Below are positions 43,754 through 52,494 of a DNA stretch of 64,000 nucleotides, in pieces. The stretch lies in contig NZ_KZ984442.1 in assembly GCF_003569915.1 (NCBI RefSeq), forward strand, positions 124,001 to 188,000, written 5' to 3'. The translations under genes were made by a program, and so were the position numbers. The DNA comes from Comamonas testosteroni (GTDB lineage Bacteria > Pseudomonadota > Gammaproteobacteria > Burkholderiales > Burkholderiaceae_C). The first letter of the stretch is position 1. Each line of letters starts with the position of its first letter. The notes beneath the pieces were generated by a model. The model saw nothing but the letters and a program-made list of their open reading frames with translations. It was not told where the DNA came from and searched no databases.

Positions 43754-43885
43754 GGTGCTTACTCCTTGTGTATTGCTTGCGGCCTGCGCCGGTGCGCGAT
43801 TATCACGTGCTCTGGCTGTTTTCTGCTGCGTCCGACTGCGAACAGACCTGCTCTGAACGCACAAGCCCACACCATTGTTGACGTT

Positions 43886-44218
43886 TTAACGTCCAGCCGG
43901 GCTGGAAACCAGCGTCATTCCGGTACTGCCACCTCTTTGCGGCTGGTTGCGCGCCACATGCTCTTCAACCACGTTGACCATGCTCAGAAACAGATAGGCC
44001 ACGGCCAGCAGGCCCACGATGCCGATGACCGCCGAGATCCACACCCGCGCCTGGGAACGAGGCTTGTGCTGCGGGCTTGTCTGCTGGCGCGTGGGCTCGT
44101 ACGCAGGAGCGGAAGCTGCTGCATCACGCCAGACCGGCTCGGCTTGCGCGCTGCTGGAGGGCGCCTGCGTCCAGGTGGGCTCTTTGCGTTGTCCGGAACG
44201 GGAAGATAGGCCAAACAT
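43886..44218 (-). CDS. Single-helix membrane protein, unknown
   Basis: 110 residues: Ser/Gln/Pro-rich cytosolic part (1-55), one membrane helix VWISAVIGIVGLLAVAYLFL (59-78), then a short Gly-rich tail outside. No recognised domain. Lies upstream of the metallopeptidase on the same strand (about 130 bases), so might be cotranscribed. Coding is supported mainly by length and the clean helix; moderate confidence. Confidence 0.6.
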   Translation of the reverse strand: MFGLSSRSGQRKEPTWTQAPSSSAQAEPVWRDAAASAPAYEPTRQQTSPQHKPRSQARVWISAVIGIVGLLAVAYLFLSMVNVVEEHVARNQPQRGGSTGMTLVSSPAGR

Positions 44219-44388
44219 GTGTGCAACAAACTCTATGGGTAAAACAGGCGCTATTGTGCTCGCTGCCAGCGTCTTCCCGAAAGCACCCGGCCCACCGGCC
44301 GCTGTCGGTCAATGCCGCCAAGAACTTGCAAGTGCGTAAGCTTTTGACCTTTGTTCTCAATCTGTTTGCATCCCTGACGGAGGCCTCC

Positions 44389-45342
44389 ATGTCCGCTGCA
44401 ACCCAATCACGCTCTGACTCTCTGGACGCTGCGTCCACCGCCGCGCTGCTGCCCTGGACGGATCTGGCCGATGAAATCGAAACGCTTTTGCAACAGCTGC
44501 AAAACAATTCAACCGTCTCGGTTCCGCCACGCATCGTCATGTCCCTGGGTCAGGGCAACAGCCTGTTTTGCATGCCCGCCACCGATGGGCAGCTCGCCAT
44601 GACCAAGCTGATCAGCTTCACGCCCGGCAATGCGGGCACTGCCAGACCCACAATTCAGGGCGATATCGTGGTGTTTGACGTCGCCACCGGCCAGCGCCAG
44701 CTGATTCTGGATGGCCCCACCGTCACCGCGCGGCGCACCGCTGCCGTGTCGCTGCTGGCAGCGCGCCGACTGGCTGCGGTACCGCAAGGGCCGCTGCTCA
44801 TCATCGGCGCTGGCGTGCAGGGCAGCGCCCATCTGCAGGCTTTTGCGGCCGGGCTGGGCACGCGCGAGGTCTGGATTCACTCGCGCAGCGCCAGCAGCGC
44901 CCAGCAGTTGGTTGCGCAGGCCGAGGCTCTGGGGCTGCAGGCCCGGCTGGTGAACGATATGGCCCAGGCAGTGCGCCACTGCCCGCTGATCGTGACCTGC
45001 ACACCTGCGCAGGCCGTGGTGCTGCGTGAAGCGCCGCGTGCGGACGTCTTTGTCTGCGCCGTTGGTGCCTTCACGCCCCAGATGGTGGAACTGGCCCCCG
45101 AGCTATGCCGCGAACTGCAGGCCCGGGGCCAGATTGTGGTGGACACCGAAGACGCCGTGCATGAGGCCGGGGACTTGCTGCAGGCCGGTATCGACGTACC
45201 AGCCCTGCCCACGCTGGCCACCGCAGTGCAACAGCACTGGCCGCGCCCTGCCGGGCCGGTGCTGTTCAAGTCCTGCGGCTGGGGCGGCTGGGACCTGGCT
45301 GCCACGCGCCTGGCGCTGCGCAAGTACCTGCAGCAGTTCTGA
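44389..45342 (+). CDS. Ornithine cyclodeaminase/mu-crystallin family (delta-1-piperideine-2-carboxylate or pyrroline reductase type)
   Basis: 317 residues. N-terminal small domain (VSVPPRIVMSLGQGNSLFCMPATDGQLAMTKLISFTPGN) with the Lys of TKLI in the position that binds the substrate carboxylate, then the Rossmann site IIGAGVQGSAHLQAFAAGLG (about 139-158). TVTARRTAAVSLLAARRLA is also typical. Family members reduce cyclic imino acids or cyclise ornithine with NAD(P); Pro-like substrate is likely, not settled. GACGGAGG before ATG. Next plus-strand gene is nadA. Confidence 0.85.
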   Translation: MSAATQSRSDSLDAASTAALLPWTDLADEIETLLQQLQNNSTVSVPPRIVMSLGQGNSLFCMPATDGQLAMTKLISFTPGNAGTARPTIQGDIVVFDVATGQRQLILDGPTVTARRTAAVSLLAARRLAAVPQGPLLIIGAGVQGSAHLQAFAAGLGTREVWIHSRSASSAQQLVAQAEALGLQARLVNDMAQAVRHCPLIVTCTPAQAVVLREAPRADVFVCAVGAFTPQMVELAPELCRELQARGQIVVDTEDAVHEAGDLLQAGIDVPALPTLATAVQQHWPRPAGPVLFKSCGWGGWDLAATRLALRKYLQQF

Positions 45343-45349
45343 CACAGAT

Positions 45350-45405
45350 GCTCAAAATTATTTTGATAGCAACCAGCGCATGATTTATCTGGACTGACGG
45401 CTATT
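45350..45405. repeat. AT-rich dispersed repeat, copy 9
   Basis: CTCAAAATTATTTTGATAGC, AACCAGCGCATGATTTATC, GGACTGACGGCTATTT between the cyclodeaminase-family gene and nadA. Diverged copy; the TTTTGATAGCAA block is the best preserved. Confidence 0.5.
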
Positions 45406-45495
45406 TCGATGCCCGAAACCATCAAAAAGACAATTTTGGAACGACAGAACTGACTTTTTGAACAGATGACAAGGCAGGTGAAACCGGCTTAAATA

Positions 45496-45512
45496 ATACT
45501 CAAATTGAGTAT
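45496..45512. promoter_or_regulatory. Perfect palindrome before nadA, candidate NAD-regulator operator
   Basis: ATACTCAAATTGAGTAT, a 17-base perfect dyad, ending 30 bases before the nadA start and probably overlapping the promoter. Betaproteobacterial nadA genes are often repressed by a NAD(P)-responsive regulator; which one cannot be told here. Confidence 0.6.
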
Positions 45513-45542
45513 AAATGGCTAGACATAAGCAACCAAAACCGG

Positions 45543-46694
45543 ATGAAAACCATGCCAATCAAGACCGTTGAGTTCGATCACCCCACCCTGGCCGCCAGCG
45601 GCCAATGCAGCATCGGCCAGGCCTGGGCCAAGGTGCCGACTGAGCAAAGCCTTGCGCAGCAGCGCCAGAGCAGCGAGCGCATCAAGGCCCTGCTCAGGCA
45701 GCGCAACGCCGCCATCGTGGCGCATTACTACGTCGATGGTGCGCTGCAGGATCTGGCGCGCGAGACGGGTGGCTGCGTGGGGGATTCTCTGGAGATGGCC
45801 CGCTTTGGCTCTGAGCACCCAGCTACTACTTTGATAGTGGCTGGCGTACGCTTCATGGGCGAGACAGCCAAGATTCTGAGCCCCGAGAAAACCATTCTCA
45901 TGCCCGATGGCGATGCCACCTGCTCGCTCGATCTGGGCTGCCCGGCCGAAGAATTCAGCCAGTTCTGCGATGCCCACCCGGACCGCACCGTGGTCGTCTA
46001 TGCCAATACCAGCGCCGCCGTCAAAGCGCGGGCCGACTGGGTGGTGACCTCCTCCGTGGGGCAGGACATCGTGGCCGCCCTGCATGCGCGTGGCGAAAAA
46101 ATCCTCTGGGCGCCTGACCGCCATCTGGGCAGCTATATACAGCAGCAGACCGGCGCCGACATGCTGCTGTGGCAAGGCAGTTGCGTGGTGCACGACGAGT
46201 TCAAGGCCGATGAACTGCAAGCCCTGGCCGACGCCCACCCCGAGGCGGCCATCCTCGTGCACCCCGAGTCGCCCGCCGCCGTGACGGCGCTGGCAGACGT
46301 GGTCGGCTCCACCACCCAGCTGATTGCGGCCGTGGGCAAGCTGCCCACCAGCACCTTTATCGTCGCCACCGATCAGGGCATTCTTCACGATATGCGCCAG
46401 CGCTACCCCGGCAAGACCTTTCTGGCCGCGCCCACGGCGGGCACGGGCGGCACTTGCAAAAGCTGCGCCTTCTGCCCCTGGATGGCTATGAACAGCCTGC
46501 AAGGTGTGGAGCAGGCGCTGCTGCACAACCTGGGCGCGATTGAGCTGGACACCGAGCTGGGCCGCGCCGCGCGCAAGCCGATTGAGCGCATGCTGCAGTT
46601 TGCCGCCGCCCACAAGCAGGCCAGCCAGCGCGTGCAGGCCAGCGGTGAGTTGGCGCGCGATGCCGCCCTGTTTCAGAACTTTGGTCCGGCCTGA
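45543..46694 (+). CDS. nadA: Quinolinate synthase
   Basis: 383 residues; 4Fe-4S enzyme that condenses iminoaspartate with dihydroxyacetone phosphate into quinolinate. Cluster ligands are found in [15 protein letters not shown] and [18 protein letters not shown] regions; [25 protein letters not shown] and [24 protein letters not shown] are family blocks. Start near ATG with AACC upstream, no strong ribosome site; an ATG nine bases later is possible. Followed 10 bases after its stop by nadB. Bases 45820-45846 look like a piece of the AT-rich repeat within coding sequence. Confidence 0.95.
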   Translation: MKTMPIKTVEFDHPTLAASGQCSIGQAWAKVPTEQSLAQQRQSSERIKALLRQRNAAIVAHYYVDGALQDLARETGGCVGDSLEMARFGSEHPATTLIVAGVRFMGETAKILSPEKTILMPDGDATCSLDLGCPAEEFSQFCDAHPDRTVVVYANTSAAVKARADWVVTSSVGQDIVAALHARGEKILWAPDRHLGSYIQQQTGADMLLWQGSCVVHDEFKADELQALADAHPEAAILVHPESPAAVTALADVVGSTTQLIAAVGKLPTSTFIVATDQGILHDMRQRYPGKTFLAAPTAGTGGTCKSCAFCPWMAMNSLQGVEQALLHNLGAIELDTELGRAARKPIERMLQFAAAHKQASQRVQASGELARDAALFQNFGPA

Positions 46695-46704
46695 GGTGCG
46701 CGCC

Positions 46705-48222
46705 ATGAACTCCACCACCGATATCCTCATCATTGGCGCGGGTCTGGCAGGCATGACGGCAGCGCTCAGCCTGCCCGAGCAGTTTCGCGTCACGGTGCTC
46801 AGCAAAGGCCCGGCCAGCGAATGCGCCAGCGCCTGGGCGCAAGGCGGCATTGCTGCCGTGCTTGATGCTGGCGACAGCCTGCAAGAACATGTGCAGGACA
46901 CACTGATTGCCGGCGCCGGCCTGTGCGATGAAGCCGCTGTGCGCCGCATTCTGGAGCAAGGCCCTGCCGCCATTGACTGGCTGGTCGCGCAAGGCGTGCC
47001 GTTTACCCGTCAAGCTGATGGCCGCCTGCATCTGACCCGCGAAGGCGGCCACAGCCAGCGCCGCATTGCCCACGCCGCCGACCGCACGGGACTGGCTGTG
47101 CACCAGAGTCTGCTCAAAGCTTGCCGCAGCCGCCCCAACATCCTGCTGCTGGAGCATTGCACCGCACTCGACCTGCTGGTGAATGAGCAAGGCCGCTGCA
47201 CGGGAGCCAAGGTGCAGCATGCCGAGGGCGACACCCACCTGATTGCGGCAGGCCACACCATTTTGGCCACGGGCGGCATGGGGCAGCTCTACCCATCCAC
47301 CACCAACCCGGCCAGCGCCACGGGCGACGGTCTGGCCATGGCATGGCGCGCGGGCTGCGCGCTGCGTGATCTGGAATTCATGCAGTTCCACCCCACGGCG
47401 CTGCATATCGGCGGCAAGGCGCTGGGTCTGGTATCCGAAGCGCTGCGCGGCGAAGGTGCGCTGCTGCGCTTGCCCGGCAGGAATGGCAGGCCCGGCGAGC
47501 GCTTTATGCCACGCTACGACGAGCGGGCCGAACTGGCCCCGCGCGATATCGTGGCCCGCGCTATCTATACCGAGATGCGCGAGAACGGCATTGACCATGT
47601 GTTGCTGGACATCAGCCACCAGAGCCGCGACTGGCTGGCCCAGCATTTTCCCGGCGTGATGGCGTTGTGCGCAGCGCATGGCGTGGACATTGCCACCCAG
47701 CCCATACCCGTTGCGCCCTGCGCCCACTATGCCTGCGGCGGGGTGCAGGCCGAGGTGGATGGCACCACCAGCCTGAGCGGCCTGTCTGCGATTGGCGAAG
47801 TGGCGCGCACCGGCTTGCATGGTGCCAACCGGCTGGCCAGCAATTCGCTGCTGGAATGCGTGGTCATGGGCCGTGCTGTGGCTCAGCGCATTGCGGCTCA
47901 ACCTCTGCCTCAAAAATCATCTATTGATAGCAACAAGTCTAAACAATATATAGACAAGAGCGCAAAATCATCCAAAGAGAGGCAACAAATGCTGCAGCAG
48001 CTCATGCAGCAACATGTGGGCATTGTGCGCAGCAATCAGGGCCTGGTCGCCGCCGCCAAGCAGCTGGCGCTATGGCGTGCGCAGTGGCATGGTGCAGACC
48101 CTGCTCTGCGCAACCAGCTCACCCTGTGCCGACTGATGGTGGACGCCGCCCTGCAACGCCACCACAGCGTGGGCGCGCATTGCAATACCGACTGGCCTGC
48201 CTTCGAAACCAGCAACGTCTGA
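46705..48222 (+). CDS. nadB: L-aspartate oxidase
   Basis: 505 residues; FAD enzyme making iminoaspartate for NadA. FAD site IIGAGLAGMTAALSLP (9-24), SECASAWAQGGIAAVL, REGGHSQRRIAHAADRTG, TGGMGQLYPSTTNP, HPTAL and YACGGVQAEVDGTTSLSGLSAIGEVARTGLHGANRLASNSLLECVV. Residues 403-423 (Lys/Ser/Gln-rich, QKSSIDSNKSKQ onward) sit in the joint between FAD and helical domains and are encoded by a copy of the AT-rich dispersed repeat, so this NadB is longer there than the family. The C-terminal helical domain (VGIVRSNQGLVAAAKQLALWR) is intact. Confidence 0.95.
   Translation: MNSTTDILIIGAGLAGMTAALSLPEQFRVTVLSKGPASECASAWAQGGIAAVLDAGDSLQEHVQDTLIAGAGLCDEAAVRRILEQGPAAIDWLVAQGVPFTRQADGRLHLTREGGHSQRRIAHAADRTGLAVHQSLLKACRSRPNILLLEHCTALDLLVNEQGRCTGAKVQHAEGDTHLIAAGHTILATGGMGQLYPSTTNPASATGDGLAMAWRAGCALRDLEFMQFHPTALHIGGKALGLVSEALRGEGALLRLPGRNGRPGERFMPRYDERAELAPRDIVARAIYTEMRENGIDHVLLDISHQSRDWLAQHFPGVMALCAAHGVDIATQPIPVAPCAHYACGGVQAEVDGTTSLSGLSAIGEVARTGLHGANRLASNSLLECVVMGRAVAQRIAAQPLPQKSSIDSNKSKQYIDKSAKSSKERQQMLQQLMQQHVGIVRSNQGLVAAAKQLALWRAQWHGADPALRNQLTLCRLMVDAALQRHHSVGAHCNTDWPAFETSNV
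47911..47972 (+). repeat. AT-rich dispersed repeat, copy 10, inside nadB
   Basis: CAAAAATCATCTATTGATAG, CAACAAGTCTAAACAATATA, TAGACAAGAGCGCAAAATCA in frame with nadB. Shares TGATAGCAA and TAGACAAGAGC-CAAAA with copy 1. Much richer in A+T than the coding sequence around it. Confidence 0.85.
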
Positions 48223-48239
48223 AACAAAGCCTGAAACGC

Positions 48240-48274
48240 AAAAAGCCCGCAGTGTGCGCTGCGGGCTTTTTTTG
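48240..48274. terminator. Bidirectional terminator between nadB and dcd
   Basis: AAAAAGCCCGCAG and CTGCGGGCTTTTTTT arms with a six-base loop; about 18 bases past the nadB stop. Confidence 0.9.
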
Positions 48275-48288
48275 CCAAATTCAGAACA

Positions 48289-48855
48289 TCAGGCCTTGGG
48301 CAAGGTCACGCCATGCTGGCCCTGGTACTTGCCCTTGCGGTCCTTGTAGCTGGTCTCGCACTGCTCATCGCCCTGGAAGAACAGCACCTGGGCGCAGCCT
48401 TCACCAGCGTAGATCTTGGCGGGTAGCGGCGTGGTGTTGGAGAACTCCAGCGTCACATAGCCTTCCCACTCGGGCTCGAAGGGCGTGACGTTGACGATGA
48501 TGCCACAGCGCGCATAGGTGCTCTTGCCCAGGCAGACGGTCAGCACATCGCGGGGGATGCGGAAATACTCCACCGTGCGGGCCAGCGCAAAGCTGTTGGG
48601 CGGGATGATGCAGGAGTCACCCTCGAAGTCGACAAAGCTTTTTTCATCGAAATTCTTGGGGTCCACCACGGTGCTGTGGATGTTGGTGAAGACCTTGAAC
48701 TCGCGCGCGCAGCGGATGTCGTAGCCATAGCTCGAGGTGCCGTAGCTGATGACCTTTTTGCCATCGACCTGGCGCACCTGGCCGGGCTCGTAAGGCTCGA
48801 TCATGCCGTGCTGCTCCGCCATCTGACGAATCCATTTGTCGCTCTTGATGCTCAT
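48289..48855 (-). CDS. dcd: dCTP deaminase
   Basis: 188 residues; converts dCTP to dUTP. Trimeric dUTPase-fold enzyme: [22 protein letters not shown] at the start, [99 protein letters not shown] across residues 70-160, including the catalytic Glu in EWEGYVTLE. Start at the ATG with CAGGAG upstream; the longer frame is not conserved. Confidence 0.97.
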   Translation of the reverse strand: MSIKSDKWIRQMAEQHGMIEPYEPGQVRQVDGKKVISYGTSSYGYDIRCAREFKVFTNIHSTVVDPKNFDEKSFVDFEGDSCIIPPNSFALARTVEYFRIPRDVLTVCLGKSTYARCGIIVNVTPFEPEWEGYVTLEFSNTTPLPAKIYAGEGCAQVLFFQGDEQCETSYKDRKGKYQGQHGVTLPKA

Positions 48856-48980
48856 GTCTGAAAACTCCTGCAATGGCGACCGATTGTAGGTGTAGCCAGG
48901 CATCACAGGTTCGGGTGATGTGCATAGCCCCTTGGTTTCCAACAATGGGCTCGTCAATCACAAACGAGCAAAGGACCAGG

Positions 48981-49694
48981 ATGATGAACACAAGCCGCAA
49001 ACTCATGGCCACGGCCTTCATGACCGCAGCACTGACAGCCTGTGGCGGTGGTGGCGGAGGCGACAGCAGTGACGGCGGCAGCAGCCCGCAGCCCCCGCAA
49101 CCACCGACTGAAACGCCCCAGGCGCCCTCTTCAAGCCAGCCAGGCCGCTACATCTACTACAGCAACAACCACGATGGCACCCGCGAGATCGAGCTTGACC
49201 CACAGGCCACCAGCGCCACCGTCACGCTGGGGGCAGACACCTTCACCTACACCTACAACGCAGCCACCGAAAGCTTCAAGGCATCTGACGGATACAGCCT
49301 GATCGGTGGCCTCGATGGCGACAACCCAGGCGCGCAGGTCTGCCGCAACGGGCAATCCATTCATCTGGTGCTGCCCGCCAGCGCAACCGTCACCCAGCCT
49401 CAGGCGCTCGCGGGCAAGAGCTTCAAATGGTATGAGGACTGCCAGCAGGGCGACGGCAAGGGAGAGATTCCCTCCTCCGTCACCTTCAACAGTGACGGCT
49501 CCCTCTCGATTCAGGCCGACGGCGGCACGGAGTCCGTCAGCGCCGCGCAGGTCAACGCGCTGTTCTCGGAGGCGGGCTATACCGACAGCGATGGAAAAAC
49601 CAAGCTCCATGCCTATCAGATAGGCACAGCGGTTACGGTCGTATTCCGCCAGATCGGCAAACAGATCATTGCCGCCTGGACCTACGAGCCCTGA
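48981..49694 (+). CDS. Predicted lipoprotein, unknown function
   Basis: 237 residues. Signal peptide with a good lipobox LTAC (lipid cysteine C21) followed by a Gly/Ser/Pro-rich tether (GGGGGGDSSDGG) and an extracytoplasmic beta-rich domain (GRYIYYSNNHDGTREIELDP, LIGGLDGDNPGAQVC, KWYEDCQQGDG). Two cysteines in the domain may pair. AAGGACCAGG precedes the ATG; a second ATG follows at once. No family recognised. Faces dcd divergently; its 3' neighbour is the broken LuxR gene. Confidence 0.78.
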   Translation: MMNTSRKLMATAFMTAALTACGGGGGGDSSDGGSSPQPPQPPTETPQAPSSSQPGRYIYYSNNHDGTREIELDPQATSATVTLGADTFTYTYNAATESFKASDGYSLIGGLDGDNPGAQVCRNGQSIHLVLPASATVTQPQALAGKSFKWYEDCQQGDGKGEIPSSVTFNSDGSLSIQADGGTESVSAAQVNALFSEAGYTDSDGKTKLHAYQIGTAVTVVFRQIGKQIIAAWTYEP

Positions 49695-49711
49695 CGCACC
49701 TTGCTCGCCAG

Positions 49712-50821
49712 TCAGCCGGAAGCGATGGCTGGCGAGCGCACCAGGCCCAGCTGTCCCATCAGCCGCAGCAGATCCGACTGCCGGCCGGTATGCGTTTTCT
49801 GAAAGATCGCCTTGAGCTGGGTGCGCAGGGTGTTGAGCGACAGCTGCATCTGCCCGGCGATCACGGTCAGCGGCTCGTCGTTCTGCATCAGATGGTGCAC
49901 CAGCCGGATCTCCGCGGGCGTCAGTCCGAACAGGGTCTGAAGCAAGGTATCCGGCACGACATGGCGCCAGCGCAACCCCTGCACGGCGACCAGCGCCAGC
50001 GCATCGCCTGCCGCGGCCGACACAGGAACGAAAGGCAGGGCGATCATCAGGTCCCCATCGGGTTGCTGCCAGGCGGCAGCCCTGGGGAGCGGCACACCCT
50101 GCCCGCAGGCCTGCTCCAGCACCCGGCGCGCCGGGCCGGGCAAACGCCCGGGCTGCGCCAGCAGGCAGGACGGCTGGCGCAGCCAGTGCTGCCCCATGGC
50201 ATTGGACGTCACCACCTGCCCGCGCAAGGTGCAGATCATGATGGGAAAGCCCAACGCATTGAGCGCGCCTTGCAGCAGTAGGGTCTGCGCCTGCTGCTGA
50301 CGCAGCTGCCTGCGCAGTTGCAGCGCATGGCGCAGATGCGTCTACACTGTGCGCATCAGCAGCATTTCATCGTCCGAAAACGCACCTCGCCCCAGCTCGC
50401 GCTGCACGGACAGCACATGAAAGTACTCGTCATCGGCGGCACTGGGTACCAAGGCGTAATGCCCTATGCCATGACGATGCAGAAAGTCGGCGTAGAAAGG
50501 GCTTCGCCTCAGACTGGTCGCGCCATGAAATTCATGGTCCACATAGACTTCTCCGGCCTTCAGGTGAGGCAATGCGGCACGTGCGGGGTCAATGTCGCTC
50601 ATGTCCGAAAAGCCCTGTGCCACCCCAGGCAAAAGACTGCCCGCATCGTCGATCACCAGCGTGTCCGAGGGTACGTGGTGGCTGACGACGCCCACACACT
50701 GGCCGCCCAGCGCTTCCCCCGCATGTCTGAGGGCCTGCCCCCATTTTTCAGAGGAGGCTATGCCGTCGTAAAAACTTTCCAGCAACTCAAGTGCCTGACT
50801 GGGAGGCTCGCTTCGGGCCAT
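49712..50821 (-). pseudogene. LuxR-family regulator interrupted by an in-frame amber stop
   Basis: One frame of 369 codons split by a single TAG at 50344-50342 (minus strand). The 5' piece (50821 down to 50345) is a 159-residue sensor-type segment (LELLESFYDGIASSEKWGQALRHAGEALGG), ending EMLLMRTV. The 3' piece continues without a gap: THLRHALQLRRQLRQQQAQ, then the C-terminal LuxR helix-turn-helix FGLTPAEIRLVHHLMQNDEPLTVIAGQMQLSLNTLRTQLKAIFQKT. The PHLRxAL joint normal for this family falls exactly at the stop. Either a recent null allele, a suppressed stop or a sequence error. The 3' piece could start inside at 50254 but would lack a sensor. Confidence 0.82.
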
Positions 50822-50915
50822 GGCTCATACCAATCGTCAAAAGTGTGAGCCAGTGTAAACATTCCACTTTTTGAAACAAAGCCACGTTAATACCCAGCCC
50901 CCCAATGCGCGCGGG

Positions 50916-52199
50916 CTAGGCGATATGGGTTTGCTCAATCAGACGGTCATCTCCGAGGATGATCATGGCAAACAGCAGCTCATCGAGGTTACGGGCCTGG
51001 CCCGTCTTGCGCGCCAGCAGCGGCGTGCAGGTGGGGTTGATGACGACAAAATCTGCCTCGCAGCCCGGCTGCAGATTGCCGATCACGCCCTGCAAGCCCA
51101 GCGCCCGCGCCGCGCCTGCCGTGTGCTGCCACCACAGATGCTGGGGCGACAGGCTCTGACCCTGCTTGGCATGGCCCTCACGGCCCACCACATAGGCGGC
51201 CTGCATGGTGCGAAATGGCGAAAAGCTCATGCCGCCACCCACATCGCTGGCCAAGCCGTAGAGCATGTGCGCCTCATCCGCCTTGCCGTAGTCAAAGTAG
51301 CCGCTGGACAGGAACAGATTGCTGGTCGGGCTGATGGCCGCTGCCGATCGGGTGTCATGCATCAGCTTGCGGTCCGTCGCATCGAGCCAGATGCTGTGCG
51401 CATAGACGGCCCGCTCGCGCATCAGGCCAAAGTCGTCATAGACCGAGAGATAGCTGCGCGCCGTGGGGAACAGCTCCTTGACCCAGGCGATTTCGTCCAG
51501 ATTCTCCGCCACATGGGACTGAATCCACACGTCTGAATATTTGGCCGCCAGCTCGCCCGCGCCGCGCAATTGCTCAGGCGTGCTGGTGGGCGCAAAGCGC
51601 GGCGTAATCGCGTAGCCCAGCCGGTCCACGCCATGCCAGCGCTGTATCAGGTTTTCGGTATCGATCAGGCTTTGCTCGGTCTCGTCGCGCACACCATCGG
51701 GGCTGTTGCGATCCTGAAGCACCTTGCCAGCAATCATGCGCATGTGGCGCTTTTGCGCGGCGGTCATGATGGCATCGACCGACGCCGGATGCGACGTTGC
51801 AAACGCCAGTGCCGTGGTCACGCCATTGCGCTGCAGCTCGTTCATGAAGAACTCGACCACGCTGTCTGCGTAGGCCCGGTCATGAAAGCGCGACTCATGC
51901 GGGAAGGTGTAGTTCTCCAGCCAGGGCAGCAGGCCGCTGGCCGGTGCGCCAATCACATCGGTTTGTGGGTAGTGGATATGCAAGTCCACAAAGCCCGGCG
52001 CCAGCAGCTTGCCGGGCAGGTGGATGACTTCCACGCCTTCGCGGTGGATGTACTGCTCGGCCAGCGCCTGCCAGTTGCCAGCCGCCACCACGCGCTGCAC
52101 GCCATGCGCGTCAGCTGCAATCGCCAGCAGAGCATCGGAGTCATAAACGGCTTCGCCACCATCGGCAAAGCGCAGCAGGGAGCTACGGTAGATCTTCAT
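50916..52199 (-). CDS. guaD: Guanine deaminase
   Basis: 427-residue amidohydrolase; guanine to xanthine and ammonia. Zinc ligands in GFVDLHIHYPQTDVIG, then QSHVAENLDEIAWVKELFP, YAHSIWLD and DVGGGMSFSPFRTMQAAYVV with the metal Asp; the PHESRFHDRAYA and NLFLSSGYFDY blocks are specific to guanine deaminases. Starts at the ATG at 52199; the long upstream frame is unrelated. Stands alone, divergent from the tandem AAA+ gene. Confidence 0.93.
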   Translation of the reverse strand: MKIYRSSLLRFADGGEAVYDSDALLAIAADAHGVQRVVAAGNWQALAEQYIHREGVEVIHLPGKLLAPGFVDLHIHYPQTDVIGAPASGLLPWLENYTFPHESRFHDRAYADSVVEFFMNELQRNGVTTALAFATSHPASVDAIMTAAQKRHMRMIAGKVLQDRNSPDGVRDETEQSLIDTENLIQRWHGVDRLGYAITPRFAPTSTPEQLRGAGELAAKYSDVWIQSHVAENLDEIAWVKELFPTARSYLSVYDDFGLMRERAVYAHSIWLDATDRKLMHDTRSAAAISPTSNLFLSSGYFDYGKADEAHMLYGLASDVGGGMSFSPFRTMQAAYVVGREGHAKQGQSLSPQHLWWQHTAGAARALGLQGVIGNLQPGCEADFVVINPTCTPLLARKTGQARNLDELLFAMIILGDDRLIEQTHIA

Positions 52200-52378
52200 G
52201 ACTGCGAGCTTATACGCTGGGAAACGCCGCCAGCACACGTTGCCGCTTATAAGCTCTATATGTTTTTGCCCCAAAGCACCGCTACCGGTCGTCACCCGTG
52301 CCAACGATGGGCCTGACGCCCGTTTTTGGCGCACGTCGGGTGCCTTCATACCGCCCTCCCCTGCCGCCCACAGTTGCA

Positions 52379-52394
52379 GAATTGTTGACAATTC
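52379..52394. promoter_or_regulatory. Palindrome in the guaD/AAA+ divergent gap
   Basis: GAATTGT, TG, ACAATTC: 7-base arms, about 100 bases ahead of the AAA+ gene and 180 ahead of guaD. Contains TTGACA, so it may overlap a -35 box. Operator role is inference. The rest of this 295-base gap shows nothing recognisable. Confidence 0.4.
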
Positions 52395-52494
52395 AAAGCA
52401 AAGTTTCTGCCTAGTACGGGTCTGTGCCGTCATCTGACGCCTTCCTGCCTGCGTTATGGAAAAACTATCTGAAGCCTCATAAGGGGATTTTCGA

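Noticed and set aside
45519..46973. 484-codon open frame on the minus strand
   Set aside because: Opposite nadA/nadB; low-complexity His/Gly-rich shadow.
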